A stretch of 64,000 nt of DNA from Gymnorhina tibicen. Lineage: Eukaryota > Chordata > Aves > Passeriformes > Artamidae. The notes below the pieces were generated by a model. That model did no database searches. It had not been told where the DNA came from and saw nothing but the letters and a program-made list of their open reading frames with translations. The position numbers were made by a program, and so were the translations under genes. Shown piece by piece: positions 47,010 through 58,720 of this stretch. The DNA lies in assembly GCA_013399875.1 (NCBI GenBank), contig VXAZ01003270.1:1043558-1107557 (forward strand), written 5' to 3'. How positions within the stretch are numbered: position 1 is the first letter of the stretch; each line of letters starts with the position of its first letter.

Positions 47010-47755
47010 GCAGGATTGAAGATCTTATCTCCCACGATCTGGAAAAGAGGGTGGATAGTGAGGTGGCAATGTTTGCTATTGATAGTAAGTTATTAAGGGT
47101 AATAAAAATGAAAGCTGACTGCAAAGACTTGCAGAAGGCACCCACTGTAGTGAGGCAATAAAAAAGCAGATAATTTAGATAACATGGGGTGTTGTGCATG
47201 GGAAAAACTCCTAACTGTAGATGCCAGTTGTGATAGACTGTGAGTTAGCTGTGTCTGTTCAGGAATGAGATCCCAGAGTTGTAATAGCTCTGTGAAAACA
47301 GCCTCCTTGACAGCCACTGTTCCTTGACAGCAGTGCAAAACAAATCAAGCATCAGGAGTTATTAGGGAAAAAGAGAAAAAACAGAGCCATACAAATTTGC
47401 TAGTTCTGCCTTTCCATCTCAGAAAGGGCGTATTAGAAATAAAAAGGCACCAAAGATGTGAGGATAACCCGAAGTATAGGACAATTTCTACATGTTTGGG
47501 ACTCCCTTGTCAGAAAAGGGAGTGAAAGAACGGTATAGAGGTGCTGACAACTACAAATGCCCTCCAGCGAGTCTGCTGGAAATAATTTGGGCTGTTTCTT
47601 TTCATACAAGACCTATGGGACATCCAGTATGATGATGGTTGTGCTGGGCTTTAGACGAACAGAAGGAACAGTTGCAGTTAAACTGTAGAACTCCCTCCCA
47701 CATGACCCTGTGTTGCTAAAAACTTGCAAGGTAAAAAGCGATTAAACGTATCTGA
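47010..47755 (+). mobile_element. Ancient CR1/L3-like LINE, ORF2 RT to C-terminus
   Basis: ACGATCTGGAAAAGAGGGTG, GATAGTGAGGTGGCAATGTT, GAGATCCCAGAGTTGTAATA, GCTCTGTGAAAACAGCC, TCAGAAAAGGGAGTGAAAGA and CTGTAGAACTCCCTCCCACA follow in order the RT and C-terminal DNA of an old sauropsid CR1/L3-type LINE, over about 745 bp. The catalytic FADD-type site is TTTGCTATTGAT (47072-47083), where the first aspartate codon is now isoleucine and the second is kept. Many indels destroy the frame and no long ORF survives. The copy is much older than the CR1 at 21.4 kb. Confidence 0.75.
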
Positions 47756-50004
47756 GGAAGAAAAAAAAAATGACAGCCACGAAGTGTAAACACCCCAGCT
47801 CTGTCTCAGGAGATGCCTAAACTAGAAACATCTGGCAATGGATGGAAAATACAAAGGATTTATTCCTGTGTGTTTACCTCATTCCCATCCTCTTCCCCAC
47901 GTACCTTCTGTCAGTCCGAGGTGGAGATAGGACATTGAGACAGACTGACCTTTGGGCTGACTCATGACTAAAATTCTTAAGTTTGTCCTAACATTAATTT
48001 ATACAACTTTTATTCAGATATAACGCCGGGATCACGAGAGGAGTAGTAAAGAATCGGAGTGAAAGTGAGATTGTCCTGCAAGAAAAGTAACCTATGCTTC
48101 AAAAATGATTACATTAAAATAATTTTTTTTGAAGAAGAATCCAGCGGGAAATTGGAAATTTAAAAAGTAGTCATTTGAGCACTGGAAAAGCATCATGCAA
48201 GTCTCCCTAATAATTTTCTGCTCCTGTCTGTCGTCAGCCTGTTTCACATACAATCTTAGCTTTCAGTCACTTGCAAGCCATGTCTCACATTTTGAAAGTT
48301 CACATTATGCAAAAATCAAGAAAAATACGTTAGCTGGATTGGCTTGGTTTTTCCAGCTCCCGAGAATGCAGAAGAACACTTCAACTTCACATGCCACAGA
48401 CAGCCCTTCTCTCACCACTGCAGTCACTCAGGGTATCCTTCCTTGGATAGCTTTAGGAAGAGGCACAGGGCTGGTTGGCACACAGGGTGAGTGATCTGGC
48501 AGGCTGACCCTTGTAGATACTGGTTCTTTCTGATACAGCTGCTTCTTCTCCAACCCTAAACTTTCCAGCCTGATGCCTGCACTGACAGATCACTAACGCT
48601 TCTGCTGTTAAGGTTTGTTAGACAACTCTTAAGCTTCACCACAGATTTAGCTTCGTTTTGGTGCTGGGCAATGAATCATCAAGTTTAGAAGTGAACACCC
48701 AGAGTGCTTTCCGAAAAGCTGCAGGAAGTAGGTAATTAATTATTAAGAAGTAATTAGCACAGAAAGAGGTTTGCATCAAAGTAGGGACTTAAAATTTATC
48801 TGAAAGACTAGTGTTCTTCCCTGTGGATGCTTGTAAAGAAATGTGGAGCTGCTGATAGTGCCAAACATGCACATAAACCCCAGTGTGTTGATTGTGGGTT
48901 TGTGGGACACTTAAGGACAGCAGGAGGGGGCTGCACAGCTGATGCCATCGCTCGCACAAATAGCTGACTGAAGAGCCACGGCCCAAGCAGTCACTGCAAT
49001 GACTGGAAATGGAAAGTTAAGGAAGGTGTTGCTCTGTGTTTCTCTTCTAGCCTGACCCTCTGTCCAGGAGGAGCTGTGGTGCTCGGGGGCTGCTGAGAAA
49101 GGACTGGTGACACTTCCCACAAGTGTGTGCTCATCCCAGCTGCAGCTTTGCGTGCACAGGACAGCAAGCACCTTGGGGAAACACCTCTCCCTGCGACACT
49201 AGATGGCTGCTTGTCCTTCTCAGGGAGGAAGTAGCTTCCATTTAAGGAGCTGGAGAGGTTCTTGGCAGGGATTGCAGCAAAGCATCCCAAACTCTGGATC
49301 CCGTTGGCAGAAAGGCCAGGGGCAGCTTGAGCTCACGCTTTGGAAGTGCCATCTTTTGTCAGCTTGAGATTTTCCAGAATTTCAAAGCAGAAAGGAAGAG
49401 AGGGGTATGAGGAAGCTATTAAAAATATATAAAATAAACTTGAAGCAGGAGGAAAGCGTGTTTCATTGAGGAGCCGTGCACTTTATTCGAGGGAAGGATC
49501 AGTAAATGCTTATTATTTTAACAAAGACTTTTTCTGTCGTGAACAAGAGAAGCAGATGTTTAAAAGACGGACAGGAAGCGGCTGTGACAAATGAAAGGAT
49601 TTTTGATTGAATTCATGAGCTGTGTTTCCTGCCAGTAATTCATTCAGCTGTAGGCTAGATCAAAACATAATATTATGGTTTAATCAGCACGCTTTTTAAC
49701 ACGAAGCCAGGATATACAAGCTCTTGGTGCTACAGGTAAAAAGCCATTAGTACACTTGGCTCAGAAGCTTCTTTTTAAAGCATTATTCATTCTTTTTCTT
49801 TTAAGCAAATACTTTGTCTGTCAGCAAACACCTGAGAACTCCTAGAGAGCCGTGTTTTGGAGTGTGCACAAGCAGGTATAGAAAGGGTAAAGCACTTTAA
49901 GGGCATGGCAGATGAAATAGGCTGCCTGAATGTACAATCCTACTTGCACTGCAGCCAGAGAAAACTCAGTTTCCTACCAGTTGCAGGAAGCATTAGATCA
50001 AGCT
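47756..50004. other. Non-coding stretch, no gene recognised
   Basis: An A run lies at 47761-47769. Positions 49485-49720 are AT-rich and complex (TTTTTGATTGAATTCATGAG, CCAGTAATTCATTCAGC), with the texture of a conserved element but no proof. Open frames are at most 99 codons and domain-free. Confidence 0.5.
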
Positions 50005-50033
50005 GGTGTGTGTGCTTGTGTGTGTGTGTGTAT
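50005..50033 (+). repeat. (TG)n dinucleotide microsatellite, interrupted
   Basis: TG repeats are interrupted by CT at 50015-50016 and end in TGTAT. Confidence 0.9.
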
Positions 50034-51650
50034 GCAGACTGCAAGTGTTAATTTTGATGTTTTCTGCTTCTCTCCCGTCCTCCTAATGAATTCTATTTGT
50101 TTACAGTCTCGAGGAAAGCTTGTCACTAGAAATTTCCTTTTGAGTTTTCAAGCTCAAGATTTCACAACCACAGAACCATTGCAACACAGTGATAAACAAG
50201 CTGAGGGAGGCAACTCTGGAGAATTGAGGCTTCTCTTTTTCACCATTTAGTTAAGTAAATAGTTACCAAATGTGCTGAGAGATAGAGAACTTTATCCCTA
50301 GCTGTAATGAGTATTAGCGAAAGTGGATTTTTTTCCTTTCTGAAGAATTAGAATAGGCACAGGAACTGCTTATCCTTACACCACTCCTTGTCAGAAACGG
50401 TCAGATGCTGGGATGTACTTGTGGGATGCAGCACTGGGTTATAGGCTGTAGGAGAGCAGGAAAAATGGAAAAGAGGGGTTGCAAAAGCTGCCTAAAGCTT
50501 AGGGTCACGAAATGGATTTACATTTCTCGGGGCAAACACAGGACCTGGCTGAAGCCGAAAAGTAATGACCAAGATGTGCCCCATGCACAGATACCAGCTG
50601 CCCTCCATCCCCCCTGGCCAGGCTCCTGGAGGAGGGATGAGGACACTAAAGCAGCCTCTGCCAGGTTTCCTCCCCTGCAGAGGTGCAGCCGGCGTGGCTG
50701 GGCTGCTGGGTGGGTCAGGGCCTCATCCTGCACCAAGGGTCTCCCGTGCAGGCCTCAGTCCTTGGCTGATAAGCACAATATCCATAGATCTGCTGGGATT
50801 GCCAGGCAGGCTTTCTCTACCCCATTTAATCCTCTGAAAAGTTTCTAAAGGTGACCCTCTCATTAAATCAGTGTACTGGGGGAAGCTCTGCAGTCATGAT
50901 TTCCAGGGTGCTCTGGGAAAATGTGGATAAAGGCTGCTTTCTGGAGGTTGGGAAGAAATTACACACCACAGATTTTCCTTGCTGAAAAACAAAAAAGTAC
51001 TGCTTTGGATCAACCAAAACTTTTTAACAATACTTGTGAAATTTAGCAAGTGGTTTTAGTGACGGCAGAACAGGCATATCTTGACATTTTTGAAATAACT
51101 GGTTTGTTTTTTCACTGGGAAACAAAGTTTTGTTTTGCAGTTTGTTTCAGCTTTGTAATAATAAAGTACAGTAAGAAAGAAAAATCATTCCAGAGAAACT
51201 AAATTCAATTTCAAAATTTCAGTTTAAGTTGAATGTATATCTTTCTGTTCAACCCAAGTTGAATAGATCTTTTCACTTCTTTGAGTATTAACAAAAGCAG
51301 ATTTTTCCACTGCCCAAGGAGTATTAATTTAAAAAATATTTCCCCGTTTCTGCCTATTTCAATGTACAGTATAATTACTGATATGAGAAAGCAAATCAGA
51401 TGTGGAGGACCAGATCCCTTACTCATGTAGAGAAGACACAACATACATTTAAGGATTTACACACTAAATCAGTTGAGCTAAAGAAGAAAAGAATAAAGAC
51501 AGGGAACTAAATTTACCTTTCCTCTCTTCCAGTAGCAGAAAACAGAGGAGCTGCCTCATCTTTCAGTGCACAGCCTGATCCCATGTCAGAGGACCTTAAG
51601 AAGGTGTGGTGGGATCTGCTGCCAGCCAGCTGTTTGAAGCCACTCAAATC
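50034..51650. other. Non-coding stretch, no gene recognised
   Basis: A 147-codon plus frame (50405-50848) overlaps other open frames on both strands and has no domain. Positions 50940-51450 are AT-rich. No RNA gene was recognised. Confidence 0.5.
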
Positions 51651-51890
51651 CTAGAATCGTAGAATGATTTTGGTTGGAAGGGACCTTTGAAGGTCTTATA
51701 GTTCCAAACCAATTGCAAACAGCAGGAACATCTTGCACTTGACCAGGTTGCTCAGAGCCCTGTCCAACCTGGCCTTGAATGTTTCCAGGGGTGGGGGGTC
51801 CACAACTTCTCTGGGCAACCTGTGCCAGTGTTTCATTACCCTCATCATAAAGAATTCCTTCTTTGTAGCTAGAGGTTTGAGAATGGTTTG
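51651..51890 (-). mobile_element. CR1 LINE, 3'-end fragment, reverse orientation
   Basis: CTAGAATCGTAGAATGATTT then GGTTGGAAGGGACCTTTGAA is the classic reverse complement of a CR1 3' end including its ATTCTATG-type tail. It continues through CCCTGTCCAACCTGGCCTTG, TTTCCAGGGGTGGGGGGTCC, ACAACTTCTCTGGGCAACCT and GTGCCAGTGTTTCATTACCC. It is 5'-truncated at about 240 bp and is the best-preserved CR1 in the window by eye. The 131-codon minus open frame spanning it (51586-51981) is partly CR1-derived and is not a gene. Confidence 0.95.
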
Positions 51891-52059
51891 AGTTTTTCAG
51901 TATCCCAGCAGAGGCACAGCATGCACTAATCCTCTCTGTGGTGTAGCTGGGGAGGCGGGTCCCCAGGTCCTTCTGTCCCATAAAACATCTTCACTGCCAG
52001 AATTACGCCCAGTAAGTGGTGGCTCCTTGGCAAACAGTACAATCGTTAAATGTCAGCTA
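51891..52059. other. Unique flank
   Basis: No feature was recognised. Confidence 0.5.
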
Positions 52060-52360
52060 CTGCTTACGGTTTAATTGCTTTTGAATTTTAGCAAGCAGCT
52101 CCTCATTCATCGCAAATTGGCATTTTGTACATTCAGGATTGTGCTATTAGCTGCACAATAGAGAGGCTGGTTTTCTGTAAATATTGAGATTTGGTAATTA
52201 TAACCCGACAGTTATTAACACTCCATGGCAGATAAATGCTTCAGCTGCTGAATCTGCTGTGGGCAAACCTCCTTCCGGAAGGAGCATCTTATCAGTGAGT
52301 GGAGGAAGGCTCTAGCTGCCATACTCCATTAACACCATGTTAATGAGCCAAGAGCCCACG
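52060..52360. promoter_or_regulatory. Candidate conserved non-coding element with ETS-type palindrome
   Basis: The block holds GTGCTATTAGCTGCACAATAG, GGTAATTATAACC, CAGTTATTAAC, CCATTAACACC and ATGTTAATGAGCC (homeodomain-type cores). It also holds a perfect 16-bp palindrome CTCCTTCCGGAAGGAG (52269-52284) containing two head-to-head CCGGAAG/CTTCCGG ETS-type cores. No repeat family fits. The regulatory role is inferred from texture only. Confidence 0.25.
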
Positions 52361-53519
52361 CACCACAATGAAAACATACCCTGAAGTGTAGCAGATGGGC
52401 TCAGAAGCCAAAGCCACACAATGGGGAAACCTAGAAAATCATAGCTAAATTCAATAGAAAACAAAAGCTGGGCAGCTTGGCCTTCCTTGTAGTAAATACC
52501 CTGGAGTAACAGACATTCCTGGATCTTACTGGGTGGAATTGTAGCTGTGCAGGACCTTCCAATGATTTCAGGAGGACCTGGGTCTCAGCTGGCTACAGGC
52601 AGTATGTCAAATCCCATCGAGAAACCACTGCTGATTGCCTGAGCCCTGCATCCATGTCTCCAGTGAAATCCTTCAGCGATGCTCACAGAGGACTTGTGAT
52701 TCAGTCCTTCGGATAACTGTGCTGCTTCACACATCTTGTTGCTAGAGCTGCTTAAAATAAAATAAACAAAAGCAAGTTGACAAATGTGACTGAATCAGTG
52801 TGGGGGGAAGCACTAACACGTTAATCATGTAAATGATTAACAACTGTCTATTAGTCATATGTGATTGACACTTCCCCACATACTAGTAAAAGTGCTACAG
52901 CATCATTTGTAATCTTAATGAAGTCATAGCAGAAAAAGCCCTCACACTTTGCTGGGAGACAACGGCTGTTGTTTATGGTTTTAAAGAATTTTTTCTTTTA
53001 CAGACTAGTGTAAGTCTGTTTGCCTCCCCACCAGCACTACATCACTGTACGTCATTGTCATTAGGGAGGGTATTACGTACATGAAGCACAAAATTAAAAT
53101 TAAGTAGCTTTCAGTTGTATATCCCAGACAGAGAAAATGCATCCTTGAAGCCCTTTGATGAAGCTGTGTGCAACTAAAGTTCTTCCAGTGCTGTGGTTCG
53201 TAGGCAGCAGTGCTAGTATCAATACGAGTGTTCTGCATGTCAGCCTGGCAAAATTTCCCCTATTGCTGCTTGCAAATGCAGAACGATCTCAAGTGGAGGA
53301 AGAAACACTGCCTGTTTTCCAGGAGCTTTGATATGTTCTGGAATTTTTGGACAAAGTTGCTTACCTATTGTGTTGTGATACAGTGGTTATTGGGAAAGAC
53401 TTTTTGGTCAAAAAGGCCATTTCCAGTCATCCAGAGGGATGCTATTTGCATCTTACATCCCTGCCCTGGTCTCTGGTGTCAGGCTGCCCAGGGAAGAGGC
53501 AACTGAGGCCCTGCAGCTC
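52361..53519. other. Non-coding stretch
   Basis: No gene was recognised. Open frames of up to 98 codons are domain-free. Positions 52800-52930 are AT-rich. Confidence 0.5.
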
Positions 53520-53876
53520 TCACTGGTTGGTGATCTTCACAACATAGAGATCCTTGACCCATGTATGCCCGCTCAGAAAAAGAGCAAGAACCAGGGAGCA
53601 GTTATACAAAAAGGTTTTATTAAAAACAGGGTAGGGAAGAGGTAAAGACTCCAGTGTGCACCTGACCCTCCAAAGGGGCCTCTTGCTCAGAGTCAGTCTG
53701 GAAAGTGAGGTGCTTGGTAGAGCAGGACTTGGCCAGAGTTCATGGTGCCAGGTCTGGCGGGATGGGAGCACAGCCTCAAACATGTGCTTCCAGTTCCCAG
53801 TGGCCAAAAATAAATTTTGGTTAAGAATGCAGATGCCTGTATTAAAGTGATAATTATCTCTGTGATCTTCCACATC
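53520..53876 (-). other. Unassigned block with minus-strand polyadenylation signal
   Basis: On the minus strand a 117-codon frame is open (53520-53873), and the string TTTTTAATAAAACC (AATAAA near 53615-53620) lies inside it. The ends carry near-identical strings, TGATCTTCACAACAT (53531) and TGATCTTCCACATCA (53863). This could be an LTR, an old retroposed 3' UTR or a chance open frame. No family is recognised, and the shared strings are not a clean target duplication. Confidence 0.2.
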
Positions 53877-55289
53877 AGATCTGCAGAGAGCAGAGACTTC
53901 AGGGCAGCTTCACCATGCTGTTCTGATACAGGATTCTTATCAGGGCCACTTTTTCATTAGCAAAAACTTTCTTTCCCTCCCTCTGCTACAAACAGGGCTT
54001 GTCACCTGTTTCCCATCTATTTTCATTACAGAGAAGTAATTGGTACATCTGGGCATTACTAGAGAAATGGCTTGGCTGAAGCCATAATGCGGTAATTATA
54101 CACTGAACTGAGCCATGCCAATGCATTGTAAATACATTTGCCTCTGAGTCGGTGATATTGTCACGTGTCCTTTCAGATGGCTTTTTGGGGGAAGAGGGAG
54201 GAGAGAGAGGGGCAGTGTGGAAAGCTGACCACGTCTGACCTGTCTTGTGCAAGCGCGGTAAGCCTCAAAGATACAAAACCACTGCCGTCACAGCAGAAAA
54301 ACAACAGTGTGACCCACTGTAAAATGGACCAGCAGCTTCTGATCCAAGTGGCTTGTTTTCCTGGGGAATCAATTATCCCGTGCATGACACTTGCTTCTGG
54401 TCTTTTCTAACTGCAAGGAGCCACCAAACCGAAATAGCTCATTTTCACTGTTTTGGCGATGCTTTCTGCTAAATAGCAACACGTGACTGCTGGTCCACCA
54501 CTGAAGCCAGTAATATAATGCAAAGTGGGACAGCAGGCTCTGGCAGCAGCCTGCACTGCCTGAAGGAGGGGGAACCAGAAACCTCCAAACCCTATCAGGA
54601 AGATACTGGTGTAAGATACTGCTGCAGTAACTGAGACAGCCCCATGCAAAACTGGATGGGTAATGAGGTTTGGATCTTTGGGAGTCTCTTGGAATGTCAC
54701 TGGTATGCTATGGGTTTAGAGAGGTACAGGATTTCAGAATATAGGGGTAAGATAAGCCCTCTGGAGTCAGGCATATTTCTGTGGTCACTCTGGCCTCCCA
54801 CCTGTGTCATTTCCATAGTTCAGTGTACGGCATTCACGGGGGGATGCCACCACCATGAAGGGAGTTTTTCCATAGGGAGGCTCTTTCTCTGTATCCCATG
54901 GGGTGCTATACCCTGCAATTTCTCCAAATATAAGAAACTTAGGTGCATATTTTGGGGTAGTGACAGCTTGTGTTTATACTCTTTCCTGTTTTCATTTCTC
55001 ACTTGAAATTATCATATCTCTGATCTGTAGTGAGCAAAATATTATCAAAAATATCCAAATAGATGTGTTTAATCTTATCCTGTACATACAGAAAAATACA
55101 GAATGAGAATGAGTAGAGCCAGCTGTGTCCCAGGTGAAAGTGGCATTTGCAGAAGGCAGAAGGTGGCATTGGTGCTGGACCACTGCAAGCTCCACACCAA
55201 TTGACTATCCAGCCAGAGACTGGATAGAACATTTTTATTTCTTTCTCTTTTCTCCAATCAGGGAAAAATCATGTCCTTTTAGCTAGGCT
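53877..55289. other. Non-coding stretch, no gene recognised
   Basis: Open frames are at most 120 codons and domain-free. No repeat or RNA gene was recognised. Confidence 0.5.
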
Positions 55290-55560
55290 AAAATGGAGCA
55301 ATTTGTTCATTTAGCTGCTGAGAAGGGAAATTAACTTCATTCTTATCCGTCTAGCTTATTAGCACAAATATTGCAGCTGCATTATCCTATCCCACATAAA
55401 ACCCTGTACAGTAGAGCCTTTTAATTGTCTGGCTAATTGTTTGGCCTCAGAGCTGTCTATTTCCGATTGTCTAATTCTCATTAGAATGCCAGCTGACACT
55501 GAGTCCTCCAAAGCTGCCTTTAGCTGCTTTTAACCACTTCTGGACTAATTTGGTGGTGTT
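55290..55560. promoter_or_regulatory. Candidate conserved non-coding element, homeodomain-core rich
   Basis: TTTTAATTGTCTGGCTAATTG, TTGTCTAATTCTCATTAGAA, GGGAAATTAACTTCATTC, CTTATTAGCACAAATATTGC and GGACTAATTTGG cluster within 270 bp, interleaved with CAGCTG-type E-boxes. Complexity is high and no repeat family fits. The texture is like a developmental enhancer, but there is no direct evidence. Confidence 0.25.
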
Positions 55561-55739
55561 GAAAGCACTCACAGAAAAGCAACCAACAATAAGAAACACA
55601 GTGCAAACGTTTCTCTTCTCTAATGCATTCAGCATTTTAAATCCTGCCCATAAAGGAGTTTTGATGCTGGTTTAAATGCGTGTATCCCGACAGAGTCACA
55701 GCATTGTTGTTAGCGTTCAAAAGTGTGTAAAATACGTGG
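55561..55739. other. Unique spacer
   Basis: No feature was recognised. Confidence 0.5.
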
Positions 55740-55825
55740 GATGAAAATCTAGGCACAAGTGCTTCAGTCCTTGATCTGAAACATCTTCTGAAACCAACGG
55801 GTGTTTTTCACCCTATGAATAAGAA
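55740..55825. repeat. Possible ancient sauropsid repeat relic
   Basis: GGGATGAAAATCTAGGCAC, GTCCTTGATCTGAAACATC, TTCTGAAACCAACGGGTG and TTTTTCACCC resemble, in order, the 'gtgaaatcctggccccactgaagtcaatgggagtttt...ttcaccc' palindrome-like repeat. It is diverged. Confidence 0.35.
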
Positions 55826-58539
55826 ATAAATCAGGATGGCAGGGTGCAGGCCCGCAGTAGGAGAAAGGATTGCTGTGTTTCGGTGCTCTTTGTTAACCCT
55901 ACACTATGCATTTCAGAGGACAGTCTACAAAACCTGAACGAGACAAAATCTTGGTTTCACACTCTGAATTTACTGTCATATTTTATTACTGCATAGCCCT
56001 TTTTTCACATTGTGGTGCTTCAGCACCCATTTCAGAATCTTAGTCCGTTGCCATAGTTAGAAAATTTTCATGTTGTCTGTTCCTTCAGTTGCCTTCTTTG
56101 AACAGCTCTCAGCAATCTAGTTATAGTGACATGAGACTGGCCAAAGCTTCTTCCTCCATATTGCCATGAAACTGAACAAATACAGTCAGAAAGGAAAATT
56201 CAGTGAGGCAGGACTCCCTCAGAATCATGGTCCCTACCACCTCCCTGCCCAGAGAGAAGATGGGGAAAAAATGTGTTCTTGACAGGTTTCATGTGAAATT
56301 TGCTAACCTAAAACCTAGAGAGGAATTAAAATGTGTCCAGCTACTGAAACTGGAGCCTAGAGGTCTCCTGTGGGTTTATTGAAAGATTTAGCATGAGATT
56401 TCTTGATCAGAAACACGGAAGAAGAGTAGCAAAGACATCAGTGCTTCACTGGGGATGGATTTGCTGGCTTCCTGTAGGTGGGGTGCCTCTTGCCTGATTA
56501 CAGAGCCTTGGCCACTGGGAGCCCCAAGGCTGCCTTTTGCTGCCTCCTACCAGTTTGTTGGGCAGAATGAAAGGTTTCAGGGAGCCTTAAAGCTTGGGAT
56601 GCTGCCCACAAGCTTTCCCAGCTTCTCCCTCCAATGCAGTGGGCAGGTGGGCAGAAGTGAGGGAAGCCCCAGCAGCCTCCCTGAGGCATGGCACCTCTCA
56701 GCCAGGGCACCCAGGACACCTATCCCCAGCAGCCCCAACGTGTGCTTTGGAGGCATTGCATTTGGCAGCTTTCAAAAGGAAATGCTGCAAGTTGGCTGCT
56801 TTGTAAAAATGTGTTCTTTGGGGAATTTCCTTCACAATTCTCGTAGCAAAGAGTTTGGAAGGTATGAAGCTGATGAAACCCCTGCATGTTGTTCCAGCCC
56901 GTCCCAGGACCTGCCCTGCGTTCCCCTCCTGACCATCTGAGCACTGCCATGCCCCCAGCTGTGTTACCCTCCCTACTGCATCACTATCTGCAGCCAAAGG
57001 GGTTAATGATATTTCCTGCCAGCAAGGGCAGCTGAGCCCTTATGTCTGGCATATACAACTTCTGTTTGTATCTTGCTACAAAGATGTAGTAGCAAAATTT
57101 TACAACCAATTTCTTCTTATGTGAAAGATTAAAGGGGAAGGAGAGTAAAACGTCTCCCATCTTGCACCTTGGTGGTGTCTGTTCCAAAAGCAGGTCCTGG
57201 AGACCACATCCAGAGTTATCATGGTTTAAAGAGCCATACAAGGCCATGATTCAGCCTCGTAGTTCTTCCTCCCTTCCTGCAATGGGGCATTTCCTACATT
57301 TTTCAATACAGTTCCACTACCCTGACAGGCTTCATTTCCCAAGAATCCTTTTTAACAAATACTTGAAGTACTCCTGTCATGCATTTCTCTTTCTCATGTT
57401 ATTGCTTTCTAGAAAATCACAGTGTTCTTCTCTGACATCTTCTCCTGTCTCATGGAAGAGGAGACAGAGTTACTAGTGTCTCCTTCATCTGTGAACACAG
57501 ATGGCATTTATGGCTTTTGGGGTTGTATTTATAACTGTTTTAAAAGCACAGCAAATGCCATCTACAAAAACTCCTGTTAGGCTGTTTCTTCCCCAGGCAC
57601 CACGCGCTTCTCGACTACTGCGGCACCCAAGGCAGGGATCCTCGAGCTGGTGTGAATTACTGATTTTGTAGCTACTTCTGCGTGTTGCTCAGAGATTTAC
57701 CTGCTTTCTTGAATTGTACACTTTATGTGAGCCACATGCTTTCCATCTAGAGGAGCCACACGCACCACCACTCTCATCTGTCTCACACAGGGACAGGTTA
57801 AAATGGAAGAAAATGCCACATATTGCCTATTTTATGCTTTTTTTCAGGCTTGTGCCTGCATTTAGACTACTAATTGCCATCAGGTCTCACAGCCTTATAA
57901 ACTTTTTTGGCTCTGTCTTTTGTAGGTTTTTTTCTCTTTTATTGTCTATAACTCATTTCTCTAGCCTCAATTTTTCAGATATCCACAAGTATCTGATTAA
58001 TTTTTCCTTTTAGCCTATGTTCCTAAGGAAAAAAATCTCATCCAGTTGTGTTTCTTGTCTGTAATAAGTTCTGGGCAATTTTTCAACTAAATTTGATAAA
58101 AGTTTAAAGGTCGGCAACACATAAGTTCCTGCAGTTTCCATGAAAATTAGTCTGGTTAGAAGAAAGAGGAAGAAATTAAGGCCCTGGAGGAAAGGCAGCT
58201 GTCACTCAGTTTTCAGTGGCAGCAGCCAACTGCGCAGCCAGCCACCAGGATCTGGCCACGGGAGTTTGTCCCTCTAAAGGAGCTGGCAATATTAGAGGGA
58301 ACTGAGCAGACTGCTTTTTGGTGGTGGGATTTTGAGGACACTGGGCATCATCCCTCAAGAAACCGGAGTTTACCAGATCCATTGCTCATGGAACAGCTTT
58401 ATTAAATAGGAAGGCTAAACAAACATTTTCCTTCCTCCTGATTGTGTGTCATTTCTTTTCAAGCCAATGCTTTTGAAAACAAGAGTCTAATGTTAGCACA
58501 GCTTCCCTAGAAGAGTTTTCCAAGACTCTCTGCTCCCAG
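55826..58539. other. Non-coding stretch, no gene recognised
   Basis: A 161-codon plus frame (56455-56940) overlaps minus frames of 99 and 76 codons and has no domain. Positions 56500-56760 are GC-richer. Positions 57800-58150 are T-rich. No transposon or RNA gene was recognised. Confidence 0.5.
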
Positions 58540-58720
58540 CAGCTCTTACTGAAATTAATGGGAGCTGCTGGGGCTCAGTGCTTCCAAAAATAAAAACTCT
58601 TTGCCAGTGGTACAGATGCAGATGTCTAAATTTAAGCTGTAGTTTTTGAGCATCTGGGGCCTAAATCCATGTCTGAGCACTTCAAAACAAGTGGCCTGAT
58701 TTTTTTATAGGTACTGAACA
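58540..58720. repeat. Ancient sauropsid repeat relic
   Basis: AGCTCTTACTGAAATTAATGG, then GAGCTGCTGGGGCTCAGTGC and TTCCAAAAATAAAA, and later GGGGCCTAAATCCATGTCTG, GAGCACTTCAAAACAAGTGG and CCTGATTTTTTTATAGGTAC, align in order with the 'agctcccattgaagtcaatgggagctg...ctcagcacttctgaaaatcagg' and 'taggcctaaatccat' repeat units. It is among the clearest relics of this family here. Confidence 0.5.

Noticed and set aside
51586..51981. 131-codon minus open frame
   Set aside because: Largely derived from the reverse-oriented CR1 3' end, which is mostly untranslated sequence.
56455..56940. 161-codon plus open frame in GC-richer DNA
   Set aside because: Frames on both strands are open because stops are rarer in GC-richer sequence. 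No domain seen.
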